A stretch of DNA of 64,000 nucleotides from JAGVSZ01 sp019137045 (lineage in GTDB: Bacteria > Pseudomonadota > Gammaproteobacteria > Burkholderiales > SG8-39), in the NCBI GenBank assembly GCA_046347635.1, contig JAXMFT010000016.1:7680-71679 (forward strand), read 5' to 3'. Made by a program: the position numbers and the translations under genes. Shown piece by piece: positions 41,537-50,029 of the stretch; position 1 is the first letter of the stretch; each line of letters starts with the position of its first letter. The notes beneath the pieces are model-generated. The model did no database searches. It had not been told where the DNA came from and saw only the letters and a program-made list of their open reading frames with translations.

Positions 41537-42865
41537 ATGAGCGTCCGTGAAGGCAGCCTCGAGGCGCCGACGCGCCACCCGATCGACTGGCAGTCGCCCG
41601 ACTTCTACGATCAGGAGAAACTCGACGCCGAGCAGCGCCGGGTGTTCGACATCTGCCACGGCTGCCGCCGCTGCGTGAACCTGTGCAACGCATTTCCCAC
41701 GCTGTTCGATCTGGTGGACTCGGGACCCACCGGCGAGCTGGATGGCGTGGACGCGAAGGACTACGGCAAGGTCGTCGACCAGTGCTACCTCTGCGACCTC
41801 TGCTACATGACCAAGTGTCCCTACGTCCCGCCGCACCCGTGGAACGTCGACTTTCCGCACCTGATGCTGCGGGCGAAGGCGGCGCGTTTCCGGCGCGGAG
41901 AGGTGCGGTTCCGCGACAGGCTGCTGTCGGCAACCGACGCGGTCGGCCGGCTGGCGGCGATTCCGGTGGTCGCGCAGGTCGTGAACGCCGTGAACGGCAA
42001 CGGGGTCGCGCGCGCGGCGATGGAGGGTGCGATCGGCGTGCACCGCGAGCGGCGGCTGCCGCCCTATGCGCCGGGCAGGTTCCGCTCGCGCGCGCCGGCG
42101 AGCGCGAATCATCCGGTCAGGAACGGCGAGCGGACGCCCGGCAAGGTGGCGATCTTCGCCACCTGCTACGTCAACTACAACGAACCGGGAATCGGGCTCG
42201 ATCTCCTCAAGCTGCTCGATCACAACGAGGTTCCGTACGTGATGGTCGAGAAGGAGGCGTGCTGCGGGATGCCCAAGCTCGAGCTCGGCGACCTCGAGGC
42301 CGTGGCACGGCTGAAGGCGATCAACGTACCGCCGCTCGCGCGGCTTGCGCGCGAAGGCTACGCGATCCTCACCGGGGTGCCGTCCTGCACGCTGATGTTC
42401 AGGTCGGAGCTGCCGTTGCTCTTTCCCGGCGACGAAGCGGTCAGGGCGGTTGCCGACGCGATGTTCGAGCCGTTCGAGTACTTCATGCAGCGCAACCGCG
42501 ACGGCCTGCTGAAGACCGACTTCAAGCAGCCGCTGGGCAAGGTCGCCTATCACATTCCCTGCCACACGCGCGTGCAGAACATCGGCCAGAAGACGCGCGA
42601 GGCCCTGCAGCTCGTTCCCGGAACCACCGTGAAGACGGTGGAGCGCTGCTCCGGCCACGACGGCACCTGGGGCGTGAAGCGCGAGTACTACGAGCACTCG
42701 ATGAAGATCGGCCGGCCGGTGTTCCGCGCCATGGGCGAGGAGGACCCGGACTACATCAGCTCGGATTGCGCGATGGCAGGACGCCACATCGAGCAGGGCA
42801 TGGGCGACACCCGCGCGCAGCGCGCGCACCCGCTCACCCTGCTTCGCATCGCGTACGGAATATGA
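41537..42865 (+). CDS. Fe-S oxidoreductase, GlpC/HdrD-like, rubrerythrin-associated
   Basis: This 442-residue protein has two ferredoxin-like cysteine clusters (CHGCRRCVNLC and CYLCDLCYMTKCPY) and a C-terminal CCG-type domain (ATCYVNYNEPG, KEACCGMPK and PCHTRVQNIG with CSGHDGTWG). The layout is that of GlpC-type electron-transfer proteins. In many bacteria it is encoded with rubrerythrin and DUF3501, as here, and is thought to pass electrons to rubrerythrin. No membrane segment is seen. The stop overlaps the next start by four bases. Confidence 0.87.
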   Translation: MSVREGSLEAPTRHPIDWQSPDFYDQEKLDAEQRRVFDICHGCRRCVNLCNAFPTLFDLVDSGPTGELDGVDAKDYGKVVDQCYLCDLCYMTKCPYVPPHPWNVDFPHLMLRAKAARFRRGEVRFRDRLLSATDAVGRLAAIPVVAQVVNAVNGNGVARAAMEGAIGVHRERRLPPYAPGRFRSRAPASANHPVRNGERTPGKVAIFATCYVNYNEPGIGLDLLKLLDHNEVPYVMVEKEACCGMPKLELGDLEAVARLKAINVPPLARLAREGYAILTGVPSCTLMFRSELPLLFPGDEAVRAVADAMFEPFEYFMQRNRDGLLKTDFKQPLGKVAYHIPCHTRVQNIGQKTREALQLVPGTTVKTVERCSGHDGTWGVKREYYEHSMKIGRPVFRAMGEEDPDYISSDCAMAGRHIEQGMGDTRAQRAHPLTLLRIAYGI

Positions 42866-43470
42866 GGACGACGCACGCGACCGCCATGCCCAAGATCCAG
42901 CCCGACAGCCTCATGAGCCTGGAGGCCTACGCACGCGGCAGAAAGGATTTCCGCGCCCGGGTCATGGCGCACAAGCGGGACCGCACCCTCGCGCTCGGGG
43001 ACCACGTGACGCTCATCTTCGAGGACGAGCTGACGATCCGCTACCAGGTCCAGGAGATGCTCCGGATCGAGCGCATCTTCGAGGAGGAGGGGATTCGCGG
43101 CGAGCTCGACGCCTACAATCCGCTCATCCCCGACGGCCGGAACCTCAAGGCGACGATGCTGATCGAGTACACCGACGAGGACGAGCGCAAGCGCGCGCTC
43201 GCGCGCCTGATCGGGATCGAGGCGCGCGTCTGGGTCCGGGTGGAAGGCTGCCCGGCGGTGCTGGCGATCGCGGACGAAGACCTGGAGCGTGCCACCGACG
43301 AGAAGACCTCCTCGGTGCACTTCCTGCGCTTCGAGCTCACCGACGAAATGGCACGGGCGCTGAAGCACGGCGCGGGGCTCGCGATCGGCGTCGACCATCC
43401 CGAGTACCGCGTGGAGGTGGCGGCCGTCCCGCCCGCCGTCCGGGCGTCGCTCGCCGGCGACCTGGCGTGA
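42862..43470 (+). CDS. DUF3501 protein
   Basis: This 202-residue soluble protein matches DUF3501, with FRARVMAHKRDRTLALGDHVTLIFED and VQEMLRIERIFEEEG typical. Function unknown, but it regularly follows a rubrerythrin and a GlpC-like Fe-S protein. The ATG overlapping the previous stop (ATGA) is chosen; an in-frame ATG eight codons later is a fair alternative. Its own stop overlaps the next gene by four bases. Confidence 0.85.
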   Translation: MRTTHATAMPKIQPDSLMSLEAYARGRKDFRARVMAHKRDRTLALGDHVTLIFEDELTIRYQVQEMLRIERIFEEEGIRGELDAYNPLIPDGRNLKATMLIEYTDEDERKRALARLIGIEARVWVRVEGCPAVLAIADEDLERATDEKTSSVHFLRFELTDEMARALKHGAGLAIGVDHPEYRVEVAAVPPAVRASLAGDLA

Positions 43471-44042
43471 GACGGCGCCGCGCGTTGCTCGCCGGAATGG
43501 CCGCGGTGGCCGCGGCGGGTTTCGCGTTCGCCCAGGCCCCCGGGGAGCGGATCCGGGACACCGGCCGCGATGCCGTCGATTTCGACGAAAAGCCGCTCGA
43601 CGAGGCTCCGGTCGTGCTGCCGAGCGCGCCGAAGCCCGACGACCTGCTCCCGTTCGATCCCGGGCGGCCGACGACGATGCGGTTCTTCGTGGATCCGGCG
43701 TCGATCGCGGTGGTCCACGACGGGATCGTTCGCTTCAGCGTGGTGATTCGCGGCGACGGGGCGGCGTCCAACGTCTCTTACGAGGGGATCCGCTGCAAGA
43801 CGCGGGAGCGCAAGGTGTACGCCTACGGGCGCGCGGATGGAACGTGGCACGCGACCCGCAACCCGACCTGGACCAAGATCGGCGGGCTCGCGTCCGATGG
43901 GCACCGCTTCGTCCTGTACGAGAACTTCTTCTGCCCGTCGCGGCAGATCATCGCCAGCGCCCGGGAAGGGATCGAAGCCCTCCAGCGCGGCGGCCACCCG
44001 CGCGCCTCCGATCTGCTCACGACGACGCCGATGCCGCGCTAG
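43467..44042 (+). CDS. CNP1-like family exported protein
   Basis: This 191-residue protein has a signal peptide (RRRRALLAGMAAVAAAGFAFA) and a CNP1-like domain (FFVDPASIAVVHDGIVRFSVVIRG; YEGIRCKTRERKVYAYGR; YENFFCPSRQII). Two cysteines may form a disulfide. CNP1-like proteins are found in Neisseria and other betaproteobacteria; the function is unknown. GTG start overlaps the DUF3501 stop (GTGA). It converges on proB. Confidence 0.82.
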   Translation: MRRRRALLAGMAAVAAAGFAFAQAPGERIRDTGRDAVDFDEKPLDEAPVVLPSAPKPDDLLPFDPGRPTTMRFFVDPASIAVVHDGIVRFSVVIRGDGAASNVSYEGIRCKTRERKVYAYGRADGTWHATRNPTWTKIGGLASDGHRFVLYENFFCPSRQIIASAREGIEALQRGGHPRASDLLTTTPMPR

Positions 44043-44056
44043 CGCGGCGCGTCGAG

Positions 44057-45178
44057 CTACGCCACGACCACGAGGTTGTCGCGATGAATGAGCTCCGGCT
44101 CGTCCACGTAGCCCAGCACCTTTTCGATCTCCGCCGAGCCGCGCCCGGCGATGCGCCGCGCGTCGGCCGCCCCATAGTTCACCAGTCCGCGCGCCACCTC
44201 GCGCCCGTCCGGCCCGACGCAGGCGACGAGCGCGCCGCGCTCGAAGTCGCCGCTGACCGCGCGCACACCGACCGGTAGCAAACTCTTTCCCCCCGAGGCG
44301 ACCGCGCGTGCGGCACCGGCGTCCAGGTGCAGCGTCCCGCCGACCTGCACGTGACCGGCGAGCCACTGCTTGCGGGCCGCGAGCGGCGGGGACTCCGACG
44401 CGAGCAGCGTCCCGATCGATTCGCCCCGACCGAGGCGCACCAGCACTTCTGGCTCCCGCCCCGATGCGATGACCGTGTGGGCGCCGCCCAGCGCCGCCCG
44501 CTTGGCGGCCAGCACCTTCGTGATCATCCCGCCGCGGCCGAGCGCCGATCCCGCGCCCCCGGCCATGTCCTCGAGGCGCGGGTCGCCGGCCTTCGCCTCC
44601 GTCACCAGCGTCGCCGTCGGGTCCTTGCGCGGGTCCGCCGTATAGAGCCCGCCCTGGTCGGTGAGAATCACGAGCACGTCGGCCTCGATCAGGTTCGAGA
44701 CGAGCGACCCGAGCGTATCGTTGTCCCCCACCCGGATCTCGTCGGTGACCACGGTGTCGTTCTCATTGATCACCGGGACGACTCCGAGCGCGAGCAGCGT
44801 GCTCAGGGTCGAGCGCGCATTCAGATAGCGCCCCCGATCCGCGAGGTCGGCGTGCGTGAGGAGGATCTGCGCCGTGCGCAACCCATGGTCGCGAAACGCG
44901 CTCTCGTAGGCCTGCGCGAGCCCCATCTGCCCAACCGCGGCGGCGGCCTGCAGCTCGTGCATGGAGTCGGGCCGCTTGCGCCACCCCAGGCGCTTCATTC
45001 CCTCCACGATCGCCCCGCTCGACACCAGCACGATCTCGCGGCCCACCGCGCGCAGGGCGGCAATCTGCCGCGCCCAGTTGGCGATGGCGTCGAGGTCCAG
45101 TCCTGCGCCCTCGTTCGTGACGAGCGAGCTGCCGACCTTCACGACCAGCCGGCGGGCGCCGCGAACTCGCTGGTTCAT
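44057..45178 (-). CDS. proB: Glutamate 5-kinase
   Basis: This 373-residue enzyme phosphorylates glutamate in proline synthesis. The kinase domain shows VKVGSSLVTNEG, VSSGAIVEGMKRLG and VINENDTV; the C-terminal PUA domain ends with YGAADARRIAGRGSAEIEKVLGY. The ATG overlaps the obgE stop by four bases, in the standard rplU-rpmA-obgE-proB order. Confidence 0.96.
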   Translation of the reverse strand: MNQRVRGARRLVVKVGSSLVTNEGAGLDLDAIANWARQIAALRAVGREIVLVSSGAIVEGMKRLGWRKRPDSMHELQAAAAVGQMGLAQAYESAFRDHGLRTAQILLTHADLADRGRYLNARSTLSTLLALGVVPVINENDTVVTDEIRVGDNDTLGSLVSNLIEADVLVILTDQGGLYTADPRKDPTATLVTEAKAGDPRLEDMAGGAGSALGRGGMITKVLAAKRAALGGAHTVIASGREPEVLVRLGRGESIGTLLASESPPLAARKQWLAGHVQVGGTLHLDAGAARAVASGGKSLLPVGVRAVSGDFERGALVACVGPDGREVARGLVNYGAADARRIAGRGSAEIEKVLGYVDEPELIHRDNLVVVA

Positions 45179-46188
45179 CCTCGTTGCTCCAGGTGGCGCA
45201 TGACCGCGCGGCACAGCTCGCGACAGCCCTCGCCCGACGCGGCGGAGACCACGAAATGGGGCGCCTTCCAGCGCAGCCGCCGCAGGATCGCCTGGACCAC
45301 GCGCGGCCGCTCGTCCGCCTGCACGAGGTCTGCCTTGTTCAGCACCAGCCAGCGCGGCTTGCGATGGAGCGCGGGATCGTACTTGCGCAGTTCCGCGGCG
45401 ATCGCCCGCGCATCCTTCACCGGGTCGACCTCCGGCGCGATCGGAGCGATGTCGACCACGTGGAGGAGGAGCCGCGTACGCGCAAGGTGCCGGAGAAACC
45501 GGTGTCCCAGTCCCGCGCCCTCGGCCGCGCCTTCGATCAGGCCGGGGATGTCGGCGATCACGAAGCTGCGGTCGATGTCGACCCTGACCACGCCGAGGCT
45601 GGGGTGCAGGGTGGTGAACGCATAATCGGCCACCTTCGGCCGCGCGCTGGAGACGGCGCGGATCAGCGACGACTTGCCGGCGTTCGGCATCCCGAGCAGC
45701 CCCACGTCGGCGAGCACCCGGAGCTCGAGTTCGAGTTCACGGTCCTCGCCGGGCGCGCCCGGAGTCGACTGGCGCGGGGCGCGATTGGTGCTCGACTTGA
45801 AGTTGACGTTGCCCAGACCTCCCCGCCCGCCGCGCGCGAGGAGGGCGGTCTGATCGTGCGCCGCGAGGTCCGCGAGCACCGTCCCGGACTCCCTCTCCCT
45901 GATCACGGTCCCGACCGGAACCCGCAGCACGACATCCTCGGCGCTGCGGCCGGTGCACTGCTTGCCGCCGCCCTTCGCCCCGTCACGCGCCCGGAAGACG
46001 CGGTTGTAGCGATATTCGATGAGCGTGTTGATGTTCCGGTCCGCGAGCGCGTAGACCGAACCCCCGCGTCCCCCGTCACCGCCGTCCGGCCCGCCGCGCG
46101 GCACGTACTTCTCGCGCCGGAAATGGACGGCGCCGTCGCCGCCCTTGCCGGCGTGCACGGAGATGCGGGCTTCGTCGACGAACTTCAT
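45175..46188 (-). CDS. obgE: GTPase ObgE/CgtA
   Basis: This 337-residue ribosome-assembly GTPase has the glycine-rich Obg fold (GKGGDGAVHFRREKYVPRGG and GGRGGLGN) and the G domain with GMPNAGKSSL, DIPGLIEGA and NKADL. It lacks the long acidic tail of some homologues, which is normal for the class. It is separated from rpmA by a terminator. Confidence 0.97.
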   Translation of the reverse strand: MKFVDEARISVHAGKGGDGAVHFRREKYVPRGGPDGGDGGRGGSVYALADRNINTLIEYRYNRVFRARDGAKGGGKQCTGRSAEDVVLRVPVGTVIRERESGTVLADLAAHDQTALLARGGRGGLGNVNFKSSTNRAPRQSTPGAPGEDRELELELRVLADVGLLGMPNAGKSSLIRAVSSARPKVADYAFTTLHPSLGVVRVDIDRSFVIADIPGLIEGAAEGAGLGHRFLRHLARTRLLLHVVDIAPIAPEVDPVKDARAIAAELRKYDPALHRKPRWLVLNKADLVQADERPRVVQAILRRLRWKAPHFVVSAASGEGCRELCRAVMRHLEQRG

Positions 46189-46205
46189 GGGGTGCGCCCC
46201 GCAAA

Positions 46206-46234
46206 CAAAAAAGCCCTACCGCGAGGATAGGGCT
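46206..46234 (-). terminator. Rho-independent terminator after rplU-rpmA
   Basis: On the minus strand, a seven-base-pair stem (AGCCCTA with TAGGGCT) around a nine-base loop is followed by TTTTTTG. It lies 21 bases after the rpmA stop and before obgE. Confidence 0.85.
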
Positions 46235-46254
46235 TCGTGGCGGGACCGGAAAGG

Positions 46255-46518
46255 CTAGACGGCGGCGGGGATCACGCTCACGATCTGCTTCGCCGCCGGC
46301 CCGCGGTTGCCGAACTGAACGTGTCCGGTGACCTTTGCGAACAGCGTGTGGTCGCGCCCGATGCCCACGTTGTCGCCCGCGTGGATGCGCGTGCCGCGCT
46401 GACGCACGAGAATGCTCCCGGCGTTCACGAGCTGGCCGCCGTAGCGCTTTACGCCGAGCCGCTTGGCCTGCGAGTCGCGGCCGTTGCGCGAGCTGCCGCC
46501 CGCCTTCTTGTGTGCCAT
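46255..46518 (-). CDS. rpmA: 50S ribosomal protein L27
   Basis: This 87-residue protein has the L27 start AHKKAGGSSRNGRDS and GVKRYGGQLVNAGSILVRQRGT. It sits near the peptidyl-transferase centre. It follows rplU with a 33-base gap and a strong ribosome site (GAGGAGCACGAA). Confidence 0.98.
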   Translation of the reverse strand: MAHKKAGGSSRNGRDSQAKRLGVKRYGGQLVNAGSILVRQRGTRIHAGDNVGIGRDHTLFAKVTGHVQFGNRGPAAKQIVSVIPAAV

Positions 46519-46551
46519 GGTTTCGTGCTCCTCGTCGTGCCGCCTGCTGGC

Positions 46552-46863
46552 CTAGTCCGAGATTCCGGTGACCTGCAGCTCGGTGTAGTGCTGGCGGTGC
46601 CCCTGGGATTTCTTGTAGTGCTTGCGCCGGCGCAGCTTGAAGATCGTGACCTTGTCGCCCCTCCCGTGCCCGACGACGGTAGCCTTGACCGCGGCGCCCG
46701 CGACGAGCGGGGCGCCGATCTTGACCGCCGCGCCCTCGCCGACCATGAGGACCTGATCGAGGACGACCTCGCTCCCGACGTCGGCGGGAAGCTTCTCGAC
46801 CCTGAGCTTGTCGCCGGCGGCGACGCGGTACTGCTTGCCGCCCGTCTTGATGACCGCGAACAT
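46552..46863 (-). CDS. rplU: 50S ribosomal protein L21
   Basis: This 103-residue protein shows MFAVIKTGGKQYRVAAGDKL and the RRRKHYKKSQGHRQHYTE end typical of L21. The ATG at 46863 matches family length; in-frame sequence upstream is leader. A near-consensus promoter lies 49 bases upstream. Confidence 0.98.
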   Translation of the reverse strand: MFAVIKTGGKQYRVAAGDKLRVEKLPADVGSEVVLDQVLMVGEGAAVKIGAPLVAGAAVKATVVGHGRGDKVTIFKLRRRKHYKKSQGHRQHYTELQVTGISD

Positions 46864-46911
46864 GGGAAACTCCGCAGTTGAATTCCGAGTGGATTCGCTC
46901 GGAAACTCAAC

Positions 46912-46941
46912 ATTATAGCGAGGTTGTCGGGGCCGAGTCAA
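46912..46941 (-). promoter_or_regulatory. Sigma-70 promoter for rplU-rpmA
   Basis: On the minus strand TTGACT (46941-46936), an 18-base spacer and a perfect TATAAT (46917-46912) form a strong promoter. Transcription would start near 46905, leaving a leader of about 42 bases. Confidence 0.85.
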
Positions 46942-46988
46942 AGGGGGTTGTGCTAGGCTTCGTCGAGCACCTCTCTGCGTGTCACCCC

Positions 46989-47963
46989 ATGTCCGTCTCC
47001 CTCGATCCCATTCGCGCGCTGGTCGCCGGCGACATGGAGAAAGTCGACGAGGTGATCCGACGCCGGCTCGATTCCGACGTGGTCCTCGTGCGGCAGGTCG
47101 CCGAGTACATCGTCGCCGGCGGCGGCAAGCGCCTGCGCCCGGTGCTCCTCGTCCTGGCGGCGGGCGCGTGCGGCTACCGGGGCGAGGACCATCGCGAGCT
47201 CGCGGCGGTCGTCGAGTTCATCCACACGGCAACGCTGCTGCACGACGACGTCGTCGACGAGTCGGAGCTGCGCCGCGGCCGGCGCACCGCGAACGCGGTC
47301 TTCGGCAATGCGGCGAGCGTGCTGGTGGGCGATTTCCTCTATTCGCGCGCCTTCCAGATGATGGTCGGGGTGCGCAGCATGCGGGTGATGGAGGTGCTCG
47401 CCGAGGCCACGAACACGATCGCCGCGGGCGAGGTGCTCCAGCTCTTGAACGTGCGCAACGTGGAGCTCGGCGAAGCGGGCTACCTGGACGTCATCCGGCG
47501 CAAGACGGCCAAGCTCTTCGAGGCGGCGGCGCGGCTCGGAGCGATTCTCGCAGCGGCGCCCGCGCCTCTGGAGGAAGGGCTGGCCGCCTACGGGGCGCAC
47601 CTCGGAACGGCGTTTCAGCTCGTGGACGACGTGCTCGACTACTCGGGGGAGGTCGGTGAGACGGGCAAGAACCTCGGTGACGATCTGAACGAGGGCAAGC
47701 TGACCCTGCCGCTGCTCCACGTGCTCCACCGCGGCTCCCCGGCCCAGGCCGAAGTGGTCCGCCGCGCAATCGCGGACCGCGGCCGGGACGACTTCGCCGC
47801 GGTGCTGGACGCGATCCGCACCACCGGGGCGCTCGAGCGCACGCGAGCGGCCGCGCGCGCGGAATCGCTGGCGGCGTGCGCGGCGATCGCCGGGCTGCGC
47901 GATTCAAACTACCGGCGATCTTTGCTAGACTTGGCGACTTTCGCGGTCGAACGTACGTACTGA
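46989..47963 (+). CDS. ispB: Octaprenyl/polyprenyl diphosphate synthase
   Basis: This 324-residue trans-prenyltransferase builds the ubiquinone side chain. Both aspartate-rich motifs are present (LLHDDVVDES and LVDDVLDYSG), with GGGKRLRPVL and the KTAKLFEAAARLGA segment. The ATG chosen gives MSVSLDPIRALV, as in homologues; earlier in-frame ATGs lie in the divergent rplU promoter. It is divergent from rplU and followed by tRNA-Pro. Confidence 0.95.
   Translation: MSVSLDPIRALVAGDMEKVDEVIRRRLDSDVVLVRQVAEYIVAGGGKRLRPVLLVLAAGACGYRGEDHRELAAVVEFIHTATLLHDDVVDESELRRGRRTANAVFGNAASVLVGDFLYSRAFQMMVGVRSMRVMEVLAEATNTIAAGEVLQLLNVRNVELGEAGYLDVIRRKTAKLFEAAARLGAILAAAPAPLEEGLAAYGAHLGTAFQLVDDVLDYSGEVGETGKNLGDDLNEGKLTLPLLHVLHRGSPAQAEVVRRAIADRGRDDFAAVLDAIRTTGALERTRAAARAESLAACAAIAGLRDSNYRRSLLDLATFAVERTY
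47903..47931 (+). promoter_or_regulatory. Candidate promoter for tRNA-Pro inside ispB 3' end
   Basis: TTCAAA (47903-47908), a 17-base spacer and TAGACT (47926-47931) stand about 58 bases before the tRNA. Both hexamers are moderate matches. The tRNA could also be processed from the ispB transcript. Confidence 0.35.
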
Positions 47964-47988
47964 GTGCCGGCCGCGGACTTCCCGCGTT

Positions 47989-48065
47989 CGGGGTGTAGCT
48001 CAGCCTGGTAGAGTACTGCGTTCGGGACGCAGGTGTCGGAGGTTCAAATCCTCTCACCCCGACCA
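47989..48065 (+). tRNA. tRNA-Pro, anticodon CGG
   Basis: A 77-base cloverleaf: acceptor CGGGGTG pairs with CACCCCG, the anticodon stem CTGCG/CGCAG encloses TTCGGGA with CGG at 48023-48025, the T arm has GGAGG-TTCAAAT-CCTCT type pairing, and the encoded CCA ends at 48065. It reads CCG codons, frequent in this GC-rich genome. Confidence 0.97.
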
Positions 48066-48082
48066 ATTCCCTCCGCGCCGAT

Positions 48083-48096
48083 CTGACGTGCGTCAC
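48083..48096. promoter_or_regulatory. CTGA-N6-TCAC dyad upstream of pilS unit
   Basis: CTGA-CGTGCG-TCAC differs at one position from the GTGA-N6-TCAC dyads elsewhere in the window. A TAGAAT element at 48139-48144 is centred 52 bases downstream, close to the spacing of an activator at -61.5, but no clear -35 is present. Confidence 0.35.
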
Positions 48097-48185
48097 GGCA
48101 GACCGCACGCGGCATCGGGGCGTACCGCCCGCAGCCCCTAGAATCACGCGATGGCGCCGCCCGTAAGGTGGCGGGACAGCGCGCA

Positions 48186-48410
48186 ATGGGCAAGGTCCTC
48201 TTCCTCCTCATCGTCGGCCTGGTGTTCTACGTCGGATGGAAGCTAGCCGCCCGCGCAGCGGGCGCGCGACGCAATCCCGCCGCACCGCGCGAGGCCGAGC
48301 GCATGGTCGCATGCCGGCAGTGCGGCGTTCACCTCCCCATCTCGGAGTCGGTCGAGGCCGGCGGCGATCGCTTCTGTTCGGACGAGCACAAGCGGATGTT
48401 CGTCCGGTGA
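48186..48410 (+). CDS. PP0621-family small protein
   Basis: This 74-residue protein has one N-terminal transmembrane helix (VLFLLIVGLVFYVGWKLA) and a C-terminal zinc-ribbon-like part (MVACRQCGVHLPISES; GGDRFCSDEHKRMF) with C-x2-C and a later C and H. It is a known small protein upstream of pilS in betaproteobacteria; the function is unknown. The ATG at MGKVLF is chosen over an in-frame one six codons upstream. Its stop overlaps the pilS GTG. Confidence 0.85.
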   Translation: MGKVLFLLIVGLVFYVGWKLAARAAGARRNPAAPREAERMVACRQCGVHLPISESVEAGGDRFCSDEHKRMFVR

Positions 48411-50029
48411 CGAGCGCCTCGGCCGGCCGGCTCGACCCCGCGCGCCGCGTCGCGCCCGGCGCGGCGCAGCCGCACGACGTGGCCGACTCGTTCTGGGTCT
48501 CGCTGCGCTACTTCAACGCCTACCGTGCCGCCGTCGCGGCGCTGTTCCTGATCCTGGTGGTTGCGTACGGCGACGCGCTCGCCCTGGGGCAGAAGAATCT
48601 GCGGCTGTTCGGGCTGGTGAGCGCGCTCTACCTCGCCGCCGCGGCCGCGTTCCACGTCGCGATCAAGCGGGTTCCGCGTCACTTCGAGACCCAGCTCACC
48701 GTCCAGGTCTGCACCGACATCGTGGCGATCGTGCTGCTGATGTACGCGAGCGGAGGGTTCCGCACCGGCCTCGCGGTCATGCTCCTCATCTCGGTCGCGG
48801 GCGCGTCGCTGGTGAGTCGCGGTCGGCTGCTGCTCTTTTACGCCGCGCTCGCCTCGATCGGCGTTCTGCTCGAGCAGGCGGCGTCGATCATTCGCGGCGA
48901 CCAGGGGGTGGCGGAGTTCCTGCCGGCGGGGCTGCTCTGCCTCGGGTACTTCGCCACCGCGCTGATCACCAACCGCCTGGCCGAGCGGGTCATCACGAAC
49001 GAGCGCGTCGCGCGCCAGCGCGGTGTCGATCTCGCCAATCAGCTGCGCGTGAACCAGCTGGTGATCCAGGACGTGCAGGACGGAGTCCTGGTCGTGGACT
49101 CGAACGGCCTGGTGCGCCAGCACAATCCGGTCGTGGACCGGCTGCTCGGCCGCCCGGCGCCGGAGCTCGATCAGATCGGGGCGTACTCCGAGCAGCTCGC
49201 GCGCGCGCTCGGCGAGTGGCGCGGGGCGCGCGCGCGCGCCAGCACGACGTTCCGCTTCCCCGATTCCGGGATTCTCGTGCGCGCCCGCTTCGTCGACGCG
49301 GGCGTTGCGGGTGACAGCTTTGCGGTCATCTATCTCGAGGACATCTCCAAGCTCGAGGACCAGGCGCGGCAGATGAAGCTCGCGGCGCTCGGCCGCCTCA
49401 CCGCGAACATCGCCCACGAGATCCGCAATCCGCTCGCCGCGATCACGCACGCGGCCGAGCTGATGCTGGAGGAGAATCGAGCCCCCGCGCGCGAGCGCCT
49501 GACCCGCATCATTCGCGACAACGCGCGGCGCCTGGACCGCATGGTCAAGGACGTGCTCGAGCTCAGCCGGCGCGACCGGGTGCAGCCCGAGTCGGTGCGG
49601 CTGGGGCCGTTCGTGGAGACGTTTCTCGACGAGTTCGCCCAGAACGAGCAGGTCGACCGATCGGTGTTCGCGCTCGTGGCGGGGGACGACGACGCGGTGG
49701 AAGTCGACCGCGTGCACTTGAACCAGATCCTGTGGAACCTGGCGCGCAATGCCTGGCGACACTGCCGCAAGCTTCCCGCGAGCGTCCGGCTGCAGGTCGA
49801 GCGGCAGGGCAATCGACTAGAATTGCGCGTCGTCGACGACGGCCCGGGAGTGCCGCGGGACCTGCAGAGCCAGCTGTTCGAGCCGTTCTTCACGACCTAC
49901 AGCGCGGGAACCGGGCTCGGCATCTACATCGCGCGCGAGCTTTGCGCCGCGAACGGGGCGGCGCTCGACTACGTCGATCGGCCGGCCGGCGCCGAGTTCC
50001 GCATCACCTGGCTGGGGAGGCGACAATGA
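48407..50029 (+). CDS. pilS: Two-component sensor kinase PilS
   Basis: This 540-residue kinase controls type IV pilus genes with PilR. About six hydrophobic segments fill residues 45-200, followed by a PAS-like domain (VLVVDSNGLVRQHNPVVDRLLG), the H-box ANIAHEIRNPLAAI and the ATPase motifs NLARNAWRH and GTGLGIYIA. GTG start overlaps the preceding stop (GTGA), and the stop overlaps the pilR start (ATGA). Confidence 0.92.
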   Translation: MTSASAGRLDPARRVAPGAAQPHDVADSFWVSLRYFNAYRAAVAALFLILVVAYGDALALGQKNLRLFGLVSALYLAAAAAFHVAIKRVPRHFETQLTVQVCTDIVAIVLLMYASGGFRTGLAVMLLISVAGASLVSRGRLLLFYAALASIGVLLEQAASIIRGDQGVAEFLPAGLLCLGYFATALITNRLAERVITNERVARQRGVDLANQLRVNQLVIQDVQDGVLVVDSNGLVRQHNPVVDRLLGRPAPELDQIGAYSEQLARALGEWRGARARASTTFRFPDSGILVRARFVDAGVAGDSFAVIYLEDISKLEDQARQMKLAALGRLTANIAHEIRNPLAAITHAAELMLEENRAPARERLTRIIRDNARRLDRMVKDVLELSRRDRVQPESVRLGPFVETFLDEFAQNEQVDRSVFALVAGDDDAVEVDRVHLNQILWNLARNAWRHCRKLPASVRLQVERQGNRLELRVVDDGPGVPRDLQSQLFEPFFTTYSAGTGLGIYIARELCAANGAALDYVDRPAGAEFRITWLGRRQ

